A stretch of 64,000 bases of DNA from CAVVTR01 sp963751245. Its GTDB lineage: Bacteria > Acidobacteriota > Thermoanaerobaculia > Thermoanaerobaculales > Thermoanaerobaculaceae. This document shows positions 27,339-36,900 of this stretch, piece after piece; the stretch's first letter is position 1, and every line of letters begins with the position of its first letter. The translations under genes were made by a program, and so were the position numbers. Below the pieces are notes generated by a model. The model was not told the origin of the DNA. It did not search any database and worked only from the letters and a program-made list of their open reading frames with translations. The stretch lies in NCBI GenBank assembly GCA_963751245.1, contig CAVVTR010000002.1, forward strand, positions 248,001 through 312,000. Direction: 5' to 3'.

Positions 27339-29693
27339 ATGAACGAACGGAGCACGCGGCTGCGGCAGGAGAGCCTCGAGGCGGTGCCCTCCATCTCGTC
27401 CGAGCGGGCCGAGCTGATCACGGCCTTCTACCGGGACAACCTCGGGCGCTGGTCGGTCCCGGTGATGCGGGCCCGGGCGTTCGAGCACCTGTGCCGGCAC
27501 AAGACGATCTGGATCGGCGAGGGCGAGCTCATCGTCGGCGAGCGCGGGCCGCGGCCGAAGGCGACGCCCACCTACCCGGAGCTCACCTGTCACAGCCTGG
27601 AGGACCTGCGCATCCTCGACTCCCGCCCCAAGACCGCCTACCGGGTGTCCCGCGAGTGCCTCGAGGCCTATGAGGCGAGGGTCATCCCGTACTGGCGCGG
27701 CCGCTCGCTGCGGGACCGCATGATGGCGCTGCTCCCCGCGGAGTGGCACGCCGCCTACGACGCCGGCGTCTTCACCGAGTTCATGGAGCAGCGCGCCCCG
27801 GGGCACACCGTGCTCGACGGCAAGATCTACTCCCGGGGCCTGCTCGACTTCAAGGCGGACATCGAGGCGGCGCTCGCGGCCCTCGACCTCGGCGCGGACC
27901 CGGAGGCGCTCGACAAGCGCGAGGAGCTGACCGCCATGGGCATCGCGTGCGACGCCGCGATCCTTTTCGCCGAGCGCCACGCCGAGCTGGCCGAGGCGCG
28001 CGCCGCCGCGAGCGCCGACGCCGCGCGGCGCGCCGAGCTCGAGCGCATCGCCGCCGTGTGCCGGCGCGTCCCGGCCCATGCGCCCCGCGACTTCCAGGAG
28101 GCGCTGCAGTCGTACTGGTTCTGCCACCTCGCCGTGATCACCGAGCTCAACGGCTGGGACGCCTTCAACCCGGGCCACCTGGACCAGCACCTGCTGCCGT
28201 TCTACCGGCGGGGGCTGGCCGACGGCACCCTCGACGAGGCGGCGGCACGCGAGCTCCTCGAGTGCTTCTTCGTGAAGTTCAACAACCACCCGGCGCCGCC
28301 CAAGGTCGGGGTCACCGCCGCCGAGAGCGGCACCTACACCGACTTCGCCAACATCAACATCGGCGGGCTGCTCGCCGACGGCTCCGACGGCTCCAACGAG
28401 GTCTCCCACCTGCTGCTGGATATCGTCGAGGACATGCACCTGCTGCAGCCCTCCTCCAACGTGCAGGTGTCGCGCAAGACCCCGGACGCGCTCCTCGCCC
28501 GCGCCCTGCGGGTGGTCCGCCGGGGCTACGGGTTCCCGTCGTTGTTCAACGCCGACGCGGTGGTGGAGGAGCAGCTGAGGCAGGGCAAGACCCTCGAGGA
28601 CGCCCGCGCCGGCGGCTGCTCCGGGTGCGTCGAGGTCGGTGCCTTCGGCCGCGAGGCGTACATCCTGACGGGCTACTTCAACCTGGTGAAGGTGCTCGAG
28701 CTCGCCCTCCACGACGGCGTGGACCCCCGCACCGGGGCGCGCCTCGGCCCGGCCACCGGCGATCCCGCGTCGTTCGGCACCTTCGAGGACCTGTTCGCCG
28801 CCTTCCGGCGCCAGCTCGCCCACCTCGTCGAGGTCAAGATCCGCGGCAACCTGCTCATCGGACGGCTCTTCGCCACCGAGATGCCGGCGCCGTTCCTGTC
28901 CGTGCTCATCGACGACTGCGTCGCCCGCGGCCGCGACTACAACGCCGGCGGCGCCCGCTACAACAACACCTTCATCCAGGCCGTGGGGATCGGCAGCATC
29001 ACCGACGCGCTGGCCGCCATCCGGAAGCATGTCTTCGAGGACGGCGCGATGCCGCTCGCCGGGTTAGTGGCGGCCCTCGATGCCGACTTCGAGGGTGCGG
29101 AGACGCTGCGCTCGCGCCTGGTCAACCGGATGCCGAAGTACGGCAACGACGACGACGAGGCCGACGGCCTCATGCGGCGCGTGTTCGATGCCGCCTTCGA
29201 GCTCATCGACGGCCGTCCCGACGCCCGTGGCGGCGTGCACCGGCTGGAGATGCTACCGACCACCTCCCACGTCTACTTCGGCTCGGTGTGCGGGGCGACC
29301 GCCGACGGCCGCCGCGCGGGGGCGCCCCTTTCCGAGGGGATCTCGCCGGTGCAGGGCGCGGACCGTCGCGGCCCCACCGCCGTGATGCGCTCCGCCGCCA
29401 AGATGGACCACGTCAAGACCGGCGGCACCCTGCTGAACATGAAGTTCGCCCCGTCGCTGCTGGAGGGCGACGAGGGCGTCGGCCGCCTCGCCCAGCTGGT
29501 GCGCACCTACTTCAAGGCGGACGGCCACCACGTGCAGTTCAACGTGGTCACGGCCCAAACTCTCCGCAAGGCCCAGGCCGACCCCGAGGCGTACCGGGGG
29601 CTGATCGTCCGTGTCGCCGGGTACTCGGACTACTTCTGCGACCTCTCCGAGGCGCTGCAGGAGGAGATCATCGCGCGCACCGAGCACGCGTAG
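27339..29693 (+). CDS. hypD: Glycyl-radical enzyme, probable trans-4-hydroxy-L-proline dehydratase
   Basis: 784 residues. The thiyl cysteine is Cys430 in GGCSGCVEVGAF with Glu432 as the general base. The glycyl loop RVAGYSDYF has Gly761. Asp274 lies in NGWDAFNPG. These positions are each 4 lower than the residues I recall for Clostridioides difficile HypD (Cys434, Glu436, Gly765, Asp278), and SGCVE, EAYILTGYFN and the C-terminus EEIIARTEH are HypD-like rather than CutC, GldC or PFL-like. Reaction: hydroxyproline to pyrroline-5-carboxylate plus water. No proC is adjacent. GGAGG lies 8 nt before ATG 27339. The VEVG variant, where I recall VETG, is the main caution about substrate. Confidence 0.82.
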   Translation: MNERSTRLRQESLEAVPSISSERAELITAFYRDNLGRWSVPVMRARAFEHLCRHKTIWIGEGELIVGERGPRPKATPTYPELTCHSLEDLRILDSRPKTAYRVSRECLEAYEARVIPYWRGRSLRDRMMALLPAEWHAAYDAGVFTEFMEQRAPGHTVLDGKIYSRGLLDFKADIEAALAALDLGADPEALDKREELTAMGIACDAAILFAERHAELAEARAAASADAARRAELERIAAVCRRVPAHAPRDFQEALQSYWFCHLAVITELNGWDAFNPGHLDQHLLPFYRRGLADGTLDEAAARELLECFFVKFNNHPAPPKVGVTAAESGTYTDFANINIGGLLADGSDGSNEVSHLLLDIVEDMHLLQPSSNVQVSRKTPDALLARALRVVRRGYGFPSLFNADAVVEEQLRQGKTLEDARAGGCSGCVEVGAFGREAYILTGYFNLVKVLELALHDGVDPRTGARLGPATGDPASFGTFEDLFAAFRRQLAHLVEVKIRGNLLIGRLFATEMPAPFLSVLIDDCVARGRDYNAGGARYNNTFIQAVGIGSITDALAAIRKHVFEDGAMPLAGLVAALDADFEGAETLRSRLVNRMPKYGNDDDEADGLMRRVFDAAFELIDGRPDARGGVHRLEMLPTTSHVYFGSVCGATADGRRAGAPLSEGISPVQGADRRGPTAVMRSAAKMDHVKTGGTLLNMKFAPSLLEGDEGVGRLAQLVRTYFKADGHHVQFNVVTAQTLRKAQADPEAYRGLIVRVAGYSDYFCDLSEALQEEIIARTEHA

Positions 29694-29743
29694 AGCGCCG
29701 GGAGGCGCCGCGTCCGCCGGGGTGGCCGTGGCGGGCCGTGGGG

Positions 29744-29751
29744 TGTACGTT
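29744..29751 (+). promoter_or_regulatory. Possible -10 box, nitroreductase-like gene
   Basis: TGTACGTT, 19 nt before ATG 29771, followed by AAAGGAG. A short leader of about 13 nt with a Shine-Dalgarno would result. No -35 recognised. Confidence 0.25.
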
Positions 29752-29770
29752 GGAGCGCAAAGGAGACCCC

Positions 29771-30421
29771 ATGCGCTCCCGATCCGTTCTTCCGGTCCTG
29801 GCCGTGCTGGCCGTCGTCACGGCGGTGGGCACCACCGCGCAGGAACTGGCGCCGGTGCAGCTGCCGGCACCCCGGACCACCGGCGGCAAGCCGCTCATGG
29901 AGGCGCTGGCGGCGCGCGCGACGAGCCGGGCCTTCGCGCCCGAGCCCCTGCCCGCGCAGGTCCTCTCCGACCTCCTCTGGGCCGCCTGTGGCATCAACCG
30001 TCCCGCCGACGGCAAGCGCACCGCGCCGTCGGCGCGGAACTGGCAGGAGATCGACGTCGTCGTGGTCACTGCGAAGGGTACCTACGTCTACGACGCCGCC
30101 GCCAACCGGCTCGAGCCGCTCGCCGCGGGGGACCACCGCGCGCTCACCGGCACGCAGGCGTTCGTCAAGGACGCCCCCGTGACCCTGGTCTACGTGGCCG
30201 ATCCGGCGCGGATGAAGGGCGCTCCGGCCGCCGAGGTGCGACCGTACGCGTATGCGGATGCGGCGTTCATCAGTCAGAACGTGTACCTGTACTGCGCCTC
30301 GGAAGGCCTGGCGACGGGCGTGCGGGCGTCGGTGGACCGGGACGCGCTGGCGAAGGCGCTCCGGCTGCCGCCGGGTCGGGTGATCGTCCTCGCACAGTCC
30401 GTCGGCTTTCCTGCGCGGTAG
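29771..30421 (+). CDS. Secreted nitroreductase/SagB-type FMN oxidoreductase-like protein
   Basis: 216 residues. AAAGGAG precedes ATG 29771. Signal peptide about 1-23 (ending TTAQ). The nitroreductase-fold start RATSRAFAPEPLPAQVLSDLLWAACGI (49-75, shown in part) is the FMN-binding Arg/Ser region, and SARNWQE and the C-terminal half complete the fold. Proteins of this exported, SagB-like type are common in anaerobes and Bacteroidetes; the electron acceptor is unknown. It follows the hypD-like gene by 77 bp on the same strand but has its own possible promoter. Confidence 0.8.
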   Translation: MRSRSVLPVLAVLAVVTAVGTTAQELAPVQLPAPRTTGGKPLMEALAARATSRAFAPEPLPAQVLSDLLWAACGINRPADGKRTAPSARNWQEIDVVVVTAKGTYVYDAAANRLEPLAAGDHRALTGTQAFVKDAPVTLVYVADPARMKGAPAAEVRPYAYADAAFISQNVYLYCASEGLATGVRASVDRDALAKALRLPPGRVIVLAQSVGFPAR

Positions 30422-30440
30422 GCGGGCGGCGGGCCGCCGT

Positions 30441-30779
30441 TCAGCGGACGCGGTGGGGCAACGGCTCCGGGAGGACGATGGACAGCTCGACGAGGCCCGC
30501 CACCGCTCCGTCCTCGTACCAGGGGGTCTGGCAGATCAGCTTCTGGACGCCTTTCTTTTCGACGGTGTAGGTGTGGGTGGCGTCCTCGTCCATCAGCCGC
30601 CGGATGGCCTCCACCGACTCGGGGCGGTGGCAGTCGAAGAGGCTCCGGCCGATCAGCGCGCCGCCGCCGTCCCCGGCGAACGTCTCCTTGGACTTTTCGT
30701 TCATCGCGACCACGACGCCCTCACGATCACACACGGTGATCGCGACGTCGATGGAATCGCTCCAGTGGGTGTCCGGCAT
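30441..30779 (-). CDS. Stand-alone PAS-domain protein
   Basis: 112 residues forming a single PAS domain: VAITVCDREGVVVAMNEKS at 11-29, then RSLFDCH and a C-terminal strand VAGLVELSIVLPE. ATG 30779 follows GGAGG by 5 nt. There is no output domain, so it must act on a partner. The ending QTPWYEDGAVAGL is like PAS sensors of anaerobic fermenters. Function not known. Confidence 0.75.
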   Translation of the reverse strand: MPDTHWSDSIDVAITVCDREGVVVAMNEKSKETFAGDGGGALIGRSLFDCHRPESVEAIRRLMDEDATHTYTVEKKGVQKLICQTPWYEDGAVAGLVELSIVLPEPLPHRVR

Positions 30780-30851
30780 CCGATCCTCCCGCGCCCCCGT
30801 CCGTGGCGTCCGCATCCTACACCGCGATGCTTCCGGCCGGCCGGACGCTGC

Positions 30852-30857
30852 TACGAT
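30852..30857 (+). promoter_or_regulatory. Possible -10 box, DUF998 gene
   Basis: TACGAT preceded by TGC (TGCTACGAT), the same extended -10-like form as for the decarboxylase gene. The GTG start is 54 nt downstream, so a leader of about 48 nt is expected. Confidence 0.25.
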
Positions 30858-30911
30858 GCCCGCACCACCTGGAACGAACCTCCGGTCTCTCGGTGAAGGG
30901 GAGGCGGCAAC

Positions 30912-31577
30912 GTGCACGATTCGCTGGAGCATCTTCGCGTGGACGCCGGCGCGCCTTCGGCCGTCCGGGCGGTGCCGGGTCCGGGCGCGGCCCTCCTGTG
31001 GTGCGGCTGGCTCGTGCCGACGCTCTTCTGGCTCACGCTCGTCGGCTGCGGTCTTGCGCGCCCGGGCTACGACCAGGTGGGCGGGCTGGTCAGCGAGCTC
31101 GGCCGGCTGGGCACGCCCACGCGCTCCTGGTTCACGGCGGGCCTCGTGACCTGCGCCGCGCTGAGCGCGGGCTTCATCGGCGCGGTCTGGACGCAGTGCC
31201 GTGCCTCGGGCCTGTCCGTCGCTCCGGTGGCGATCCTGCTCTCGTTCACCGTCTCCGTGACCGGCGCCGGGCTCTTTCCGCTGCCTCTTCGCCTCCACCT
31301 GGTCGCCGGCCTGCCCTCGGTGCTTCTGATCCTCTCGCCGCTGGCCGCCCTCATTCTCTGGCGAAAGGGACGCGCGTCCGCCGGGGTGGCTCCGTTCGCG
31401 GTCACCGGTCTCGTCCTCATGGCAGCGGGCTTCCTGGCTTTCCTGCCCGGCGTGCTGCCGGGCCACCCCGGCGTGATCCAGCGGGTGTTCCACCTCGGCT
31501 GGTCCGTGTGGTTCGTCGGCTTGTGGCGCACCTTCTCGTCGGCCGCCGGCCGCAAAGGGGACGCCGTCGCCGCATAG
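30912..31577 (+). CDS. DUF998-type integral membrane protein
   Basis: 221 residues with about six hydrophobic helices (first about 24-48). GRPGYDxxGGLVSELG-like sequence after helix 1 (ARPGYDQVGGLVSELG) is the signature region of DUF998. GTG 30912 has GGGGAGG 7 nt upstream. Function of the family is unknown; inner-membrane location is clear. Confidence 0.8.
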   Translation: MHDSLEHLRVDAGAPSAVRAVPGPGAALLWCGWLVPTLFWLTLVGCGLARPGYDQVGGLVSELGRLGTPTRSWFTAGLVTCAALSAGFIGAVWTQCRASGLSVAPVAILLSFTVSVTGAGLFPLPLRLHLVAGLPSVLLILSPLAALILWRKGRASAGVAPFAVTGLVLMAAGFLAFLPGVLPGHPGVIQRVFHLGWSVWFVGLWRTFSSAAGRKGDAVAA

Positions 31578-31597
31578 GTGCCGAGGCTCGCCGCCCG

Positions 31598-31945
31598 TCA
31601 GGACGCGAGCCACCTCGCCACCGTGAGGACCACGCCGGCCGCGTAGAGGAGACCGAAGACGAGCTTGTTGTGCCGGGCGAGCCACTCGGGGAGGTAGATG
31701 TCGAAGTTGTCGCGGCGGTCCTCCGTGTAGCGCGCGGCGACGTCGGTCAACGGGCAGCGCATGCGGTTGAGGACGAGGACGAGCACCTCGAGGAGGACCA
31801 CCCCGACGAGGAGGAAGGCCGCTCCGAGGCTTCCGAGCATGGCGAGGACCGGGATGGCCAGGATGGAGCCCGCGAAGAACGCCCAGACGACGGTGTGGAG
31901 CGCCTTGACGGCGCGCAGCGCGCGGAGATCCGAGGGGGCCGCCAT
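31598..31945 (-). CDS. Small membrane protein, unknown
   Basis: 115 residues with hydrophobic helices near 18-40, 43-62 and 95-112. The loop between has [17 protein letters not shown] and [15 protein letters not shown], a conserved-looking stretch seen in uncharacterised soil-bacterial membrane proteins. ATG 31945 is used. The frame is open further upstream to 32113, but that part is antisense to the isomerase gene. Convergent with the DUF998 gene. No function can be proposed. Confidence 0.7.
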   Translation of the reverse strand: MAAPSDLRALRAVKALHTVVWAFFAGSILAIPVLAMLGSLGAAFLLVGVVLLEVLVLVLNRMRCPLTDVAARYTEDRRDNFDIYLPEWLARHNKLVFGLLYAAGVVLTVARWLAS

Positions 31946-32006
31946 CACGGCGAAGCGTAGCCCATCGCCGAGCGCCGTGCGACACTGTGCGCGGGAGGAG
32001 AGACGC

Positions 32007-32519
32007 ATGGCGAACCCCGTAGCGACCTTCGAGACCTCCGCCGGCACCTTCAAGGCGGAGATCTTCCGCGACGAGATGCCGATCACCGCAGGCAACTTCA
32101 TCGAGCTGGCCAACAGCGGCTTCTACGACGGGCTGCACTTCCACCGGGTCATCAAGGGCTTCATGGTCCAGTTCGGCTGCCCGTTCAGCGCCGATCCCGA
32201 CAGCCCCCGCGCCGGCACCGGCGGCCCGCCCAGCGGCACCATCAAGGACGAGTTCCTCGAATCGGCGCGTTTCTCCAACGAGCCGGGCACCCTGTCCATG
32301 GCCAACACGGGACGCCCCAACTCCGGCGGCTCGCAGTTCTTCATCAACACCGCGAACAACGCCTACCTGGACTGGTTCGCGCCCGGTCCGTCCAAGCACC
32401 CCGTCTTCGGCCGCGTCACCGAGGGCTACGAGGTGGTCCAGGCCATCGAGTCCACCCCGACCGTGCCCGGCGACCGCCCCCGCACCCCCGTGAAGGTGAC
32501 CTCGATCCGCGTGGCCTGA
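32007..32519 (+). CDS. ppiB: Cyclophilin-type peptidyl-prolyl isomerase
   Basis: 170 residues, cytoplasmic. Cyclophilin core intact: [15 protein letters not shown] with the catalytic Arg, [15 protein letters not shown] and [18 protein letters not shown] lies before ATG 32007. Catalyses cis-trans proline isomerisation in folding. Single gene; a short hairpin follows (32541-32556). Confidence 0.93.
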   Translation: MANPVATFETSAGTFKAEIFRDEMPITAGNFIELANSGFYDGLHFHRVIKGFMVQFGCPFSADPDSPRAGTGGPPSGTIKDEFLESARFSNEPGTLSMANTGRPNSGGSQFFINTANNAYLDWFAPGPSKHPVFGRVTEGYEVVQAIESTPTVPGDRPRTPVKVTSIRVA

Positions 32520-32540
32520 GGGCCGGACGGCAAGCCCGGA

Positions 32541-32556
32541 GACCGGCGCCCCGGTC
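32541..32556. terminator. Short hairpin after cyclophilin gene
   Basis: GACCGG (32541-32546) pairs with CCGGTC (32551-32556) around CGCC, 22 nt after the ppiB stop and overlapping the cupin stop on the other strand. Possible bidirectional terminator. Confidence 0.35.
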
Positions 32557-32924
32557 AGCCCCCGAGGTCGTCGTACGCCTCGGGGGTGAAGCGCGGCGTG
32601 CACAGGGCGAGGAAGATCAGGGGGCCGTCGCTCGCGGCGGTGATCCGCTGCCGCGTCATCGGCGGGATCACGACGACGTCCCCCGGGGCGACGCTCGAGG
32701 GAGCGAGGTCGCCCACCTCGACGCGGCCCTGTCCCTCGAGGATCACGTAGCGCTCGGTGACCCCGCGCAGCCGGTGCCACCGCGTCGAGGCGCCGGCGGG
32801 CACCCGTGCCCGGGCGATGGACAGGCCGTGGATCGTCCGGCGAGTTCGCGAGCTCGAGGATGAAGCACCCCTCCTCGAAGAACCGCTCGTCCTCGCCCTG
32901 CGGGTGCACGACGCGTCCTCTCAT
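32555..32924 (-). CDS. Cupin-domain protein (frameshifted)
   Basis: About 122 residues over two frames. ATG 32924 gives MRGRVVHPQGEDERFFEEGCF and ELANSPDDP. A one-base shift at 32826-32831 then leads into GLSIARARVPAGASTRWH and RLRGVTERYVILEGQG, the cupin motif 1 with His ligands, then VAPGDVVVIPP (motif 2). Deleting one A would restore DPGLSIARARV. The start is leaderless-looking: TACGCT is 8 nt upstream and there is no Shine-Dalgarno. Probably a functional small sugar- or metal-binding cupin with a sequencing indel. Confidence 0.65.
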
Positions 32925-32959
32925 CGTGTCCGAGCGTAGCAGAGGCGTGAAGGACGGCC

Positions 32960-33496
32960 TCAGTCCTTCTTCGCTCCCACGCCCGGGTAGAACCGGCGAA
33001 CGAGCGGCTCCGGGATCGTGTCCACGGGGTAGGAACCGTGCATGAGGACGTGGACCCAGCGGCCGTCCCGCTTCTCGAGGACGCCGGTCTGGAAGACGTC
33101 CTTCAGGCAGGACTCCTGGCCGTTGAACGCGCCGCAGTCGTCGAGGGTGCAGGAGTACCAGGCGACGTCGCCGGAGCGCGAGAACACGATGCGGAGGTTC
33201 TTGAGCTCGAAGCGGGTGCCCCGGAAGCCGGGGTCGCGCCACTGGTCGGCGTACTTCTTGAAGCTCTCCAGGCCCACCACCTTGGAGTTGGAGAAGAGCC
33301 AGAAGTGGAACATGTCGTCGCCCCACAGGCTGAAGAGCGTGTCGAAGTCCTTGTCGATGGCCCAGCCGATGGACTGCTCGATGGCCGTGCGGACCGCTTC
33401 GCGGTCACCCGGGGCCTCGGCAGCCGCAGTCCCCGCGGTGAGCAGCGCCGCAACGACGAGAAGGGCCAGGGAACCGAACACGGGGTTTCCTCTCAT
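32960..33496 (-). CDS. Secreted SnoaL/NTF2-like protein
   Basis: 178 residues. Signal peptide about 1-26 (ending AAAEA). The cone-shaped NTF2/SnoaL fold is suggested by an N-terminal helix then FDTLFSLWGDDMFHFW and GLESFKKYADQWRDP, with RWVHVLMHGSYPVD near the end, as in nuclear-transport-factor-2 family proteins with DUF4440-like tails. AAAGGAG is 8 nt before ATG 33496. The pocket ligand or reaction is unknown. Confidence 0.75.
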   Translation of the reverse strand: MRGNPVFGSLALLVVAALLTAGTAAAEAPGDREAVRTAIEQSIGWAIDKDFDTLFSLWGDDMFHFWLFSNSKVVGLESFKKYADQWRDPGFRGTRFELKNLRIVFSRSGDVAWYSCTLDDCGAFNGQESCLKDVFQTGVLEKRDGRWVHVLMHGSYPVDTIPEPLVRRFYPGVGAKKD

Positions 33497-33924
33497 GGCA
33501 TCGCTCCTTTGCTCGCGGCGTGCTCCGCCGCCGGATTGATGCTCCGGATACGCAGGCCCGGGACGGCGGGTTTCCCGAGCGGTCCGGCCGGGCCGTGAGC
33601 GCCACGTGAGGAGGCCGGCAGCTCCGGAGCTTCGCGGAACCCGAGGCCCGGGATGGAGTTGGGCGGCGGCTTCGGTGGTGCCGGCGCGCGCCGCGACCCG
33701 TCGTAGACCGGGACCGCGCGGGCTTGGGGGATGATGAGACGAGCCTCCGCGTGTTGTCCCCAGAGTGGAAACGTTCGAGGTTCCCCGAACGAGGTCCTGA
33801 GAAGGTGTAGCGACGAACGTCGCTGGGCCGTTCCGCCTGCGTCCGAGAGGCTGTGCGGGAGCTCAGGGGCGGCGTTCGATGCGGTCGCGTGGCCGCTGGC
33901 ATGGCCACGGAAGGAGCGGAAGCG
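33497..33924. other. Intergenic region with two inverted repeats
   Basis: About 430 bp between divergent secreted-protein genes. It carries CGTTCG/CGAACG arms at 33772-33777 and 33786-33791 and AGCGACG/CGTCGCT arms at 33809-33815 and 33818-33824 (2-nt spacer). These are candidate operators of the propeller gene at 33925. No gene recognised. Confidence 0.4.
33809..33824. promoter_or_regulatory. Candidate operator palindrome
   Basis: Seven-bp perfect inverted repeat with a 2-nt spacer (AGCGACG AA CGTCGCT), 100 bp upstream of ATG 33925. The size suits a dimeric regulator. No match to a known regulator site is claimed. Confidence 0.3.
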
Positions 33925-36900
33925 ATGAGAGCGAATCGACAGGGCGCGCGGTGCGCCGCAGCGGGAGTGGCGGTCCTTTCTCTGGCGGCGCTGGCGTTCG
34001 CCGGTGTCGCACACGGGGAGAAGGAACCGGCGGACGTCCTCGCGGGGCTGAAGTTCCGGGCCATCGGCCCGACCCTCGCCGGCGGGCGGGTCACGGCGGT
34101 CGTGGGTGTTCCAGGTCATCCGGAGACGCTGTACGTCGGGGCCGCCGCCGGCGGCGTCTGGAAGACCACCGACTCCGGCAACTCGTGGACGCCGGTCTTC
34201 GACAAGCAGCCGGTGGCCTCCATCGGCGCCATCGCGCTGGCGCCCTCCAACCCCAACGTGGTCTGGGTGGGGACGGGCGAGGCCAACATCCGCAACGACG
34301 TCATGACGGGGCACGGCGTCTACGTCTCCCCGGACGCCGGGCAGACGTGGCGGTTCGCCGGGCTCGCCGACGCGGGCCAGATCGCCCGCATCGTCGTCGA
34401 TCCCGCCGACCCCGGCAGGGCGTTCGTCGCCGTGGTGGGGCACGCCTGGGGTCCGAACCCGGAGCGCGGTGTGTTCCGCACCACCGACGGCGGCGCCACC
34501 TGGCAGAAGGTCCTCTACGTCGACGACACCACGGGGTGCGCCGACCTCATCATGGAGCCGGGCAACCCGCAGGTGCTGCTGGCGGCGATGTGGCAGGTGG
34601 TGCGCCACCCCTGGGGCCTGGACGACGGCGGGCCGGGGAGCGGCATCTACCGCTCCACCGACGGCGGCACGACCTGGACGGAGCTGCACGATGGGCTGCC
34701 CGACAAGCCGTACGGGCGTATCGCCCTGGCGGCGGCGCCCACCGAGCCGGAGCACGTGTGGGCGCTGGTCGAGGCGAAGAAGGGGATGCTGTGGGACTCC
34801 GAGGACCTCGGCACCCACTGGCGTCCGGTGAGCGACAACCACCTCCTCGACGTGCGGCCGTTCTACTTCTCCCACTTCGTGGTGGCGCCCGACGACGCGA
34901 AGAAGCTGTTCTTCTGCTCCATGGACCTGGTGGAGTCGGACGACGGCGGGAAGACCGCCCACGTCATCGCCAAGGACGTGCACGTCGACCACCACGCGCT
35001 GTGGATCGACCCGAAGAACCCCGGCTTCATGGTGAACGGGAACGACGGCGGCGTGTGGAGCTCGCGCGACGGCGGGAAGACCTGGCGCTTCCTCGACAAC
35101 CTGCCCATCGAGCAGCTCTACCAGGTGGCCGTGGACGACGCGGTGCCCTACCACATCGCCGGCGGCCTCCAGGACAACAGCGCCTGGATGGGCCCCTCGC
35201 GCAACCCGAACGGCGGCGCCATGGACGGTACGGGCTGGTTCACCCTGAACGGCGGAGACGGGGAGTACGCCGTACCCGCGCCGAGCGATCCCACCATCGT
35301 GTACGCGGACATGCAGGGCGGCTGGGTGACGCGGCTGGACACGAAGACGGGGCTGTCGCGCAGCGTCAGGCCCACGGTGGCCGGCGGGTTCTCACCGTCC
35401 AGGCCGCTGTCGGAGGAGGAGTACCGCTACAACTGGACGTCGCCGCTGGCGGTCTCGGCGGCCGACGCCGACGAGGTCTATCTCGGCGCCAACGTTCTCT
35501 TCAAGACCACGGACGGCGGCGTCACCTGGACGCCGATCAGCCCGGACCTCACCCGCAACGACAAGACCAAGCAGCAGCTCAGCGGCGGGACCGTGAACCT
35601 CGACCTCTCCGGCGCCGAGAACTACGACACGATTCTGAGCATCGGCCTGTCGCCGGTTGACCCGAAGGTCATCTGGGTCGGCACAGACGACGGGCTGATC
35701 CAGGTCACGCGCGACGGCGGGGCGAACTGGTCGGAGGTCGCCTCCAACATCAAGGGCCTGAAGCCGTGGGGCCGCGTCTACCAGATCGATCCCTCGCCGT
35801 TCGATCCTGGGGTGTGCTACGCCTCGGTGGACCGTCACATGCTCGACGACGACCGCCCCTACGTCTTCCGCACAGCCGACTACGGCAAGACGTGGAAGCC
35901 GATCTCGGCCGGCCTCCCGGAGGACTCGCCGGTGTTCGTGGTCCGCGAGGACCCCAACGCCCGGGGGCTGCTCTTCGCGGGGACGGGCCGCGGGCTCTTC
36001 TACTCGCCGGACGACGGGGCGACGTGGAGGGCGCTGAAGAGCAACTTCCCGCCGGCACCCGTGTTCGACCTCACCTTCCAGAAGCGGCACCACGACCTCG
36101 TGGCGGCCACCCACGGACGCGGCTTCCTCGTCCTCGACGACATCACGCCGATCGAGCAGCTCACGTCACAGATCGAGAAGGCCGACCTGCACCTGTTCCA
36201 GCCGCCAGCGGCCGACTTCTTCCACGTGTGGCGGAACACCGAGTACAACCGGGCCAGCCGCTACGAGGGGCCCAACCCGCCCAACGGCGCCGTGATCACC
36301 TACTGGCTGAAGGACGCCCTCGAGCCGGCAAAGCAGGCCAAGGGTGAGAAGGAGAAGCACGGGGAGGACGGCGGGGCGGCCGCCTCCGCCAAGGAGCCCG
36401 TGACCGTCGTCGTCTCCGACGCCTCGGGCACCGTGGTGCGGACTCTTCACGGACCCGGCAAGGAGGGGATGAACCGGGTGGCGTGGAACCTGCGCTACGG
36501 CCCGCCCACGAAGCTCTCCCGTGAGATCAGCAAAGCGCCCGAACCCGAGGAGGGCGAAGGCCGGCGGGGCGGCGGGCCGCTCGTGCTCCCCGGCACCTAC
36601 ACGATTGCCGTGACCGCCGCGGGAAGGACGGAGAAGGCGACGGTGGAGGTCGGGCCCGACCCCCGCTTCCCCTTCGACGTCTCCGCCGCGAAGGCGCAGC
36701 TCGAGGCCGCGCTCGGTGTGCGGGCGGACGTCTCCGCCCTCAACGTGATGCTCAACCGCGTCCAGGACCTCGAGGACCAGCTCGCGTCCACCCGCAAGGC
36801 CGTCCATGCCGGCGAGGAGCAGGAGGCCGGGGAGAAGGTCCCCGCCGAGTACAAGGACGTCCTCGACAAGGGGGCGGGGCTCGACAAGAAGCTCACCGGC

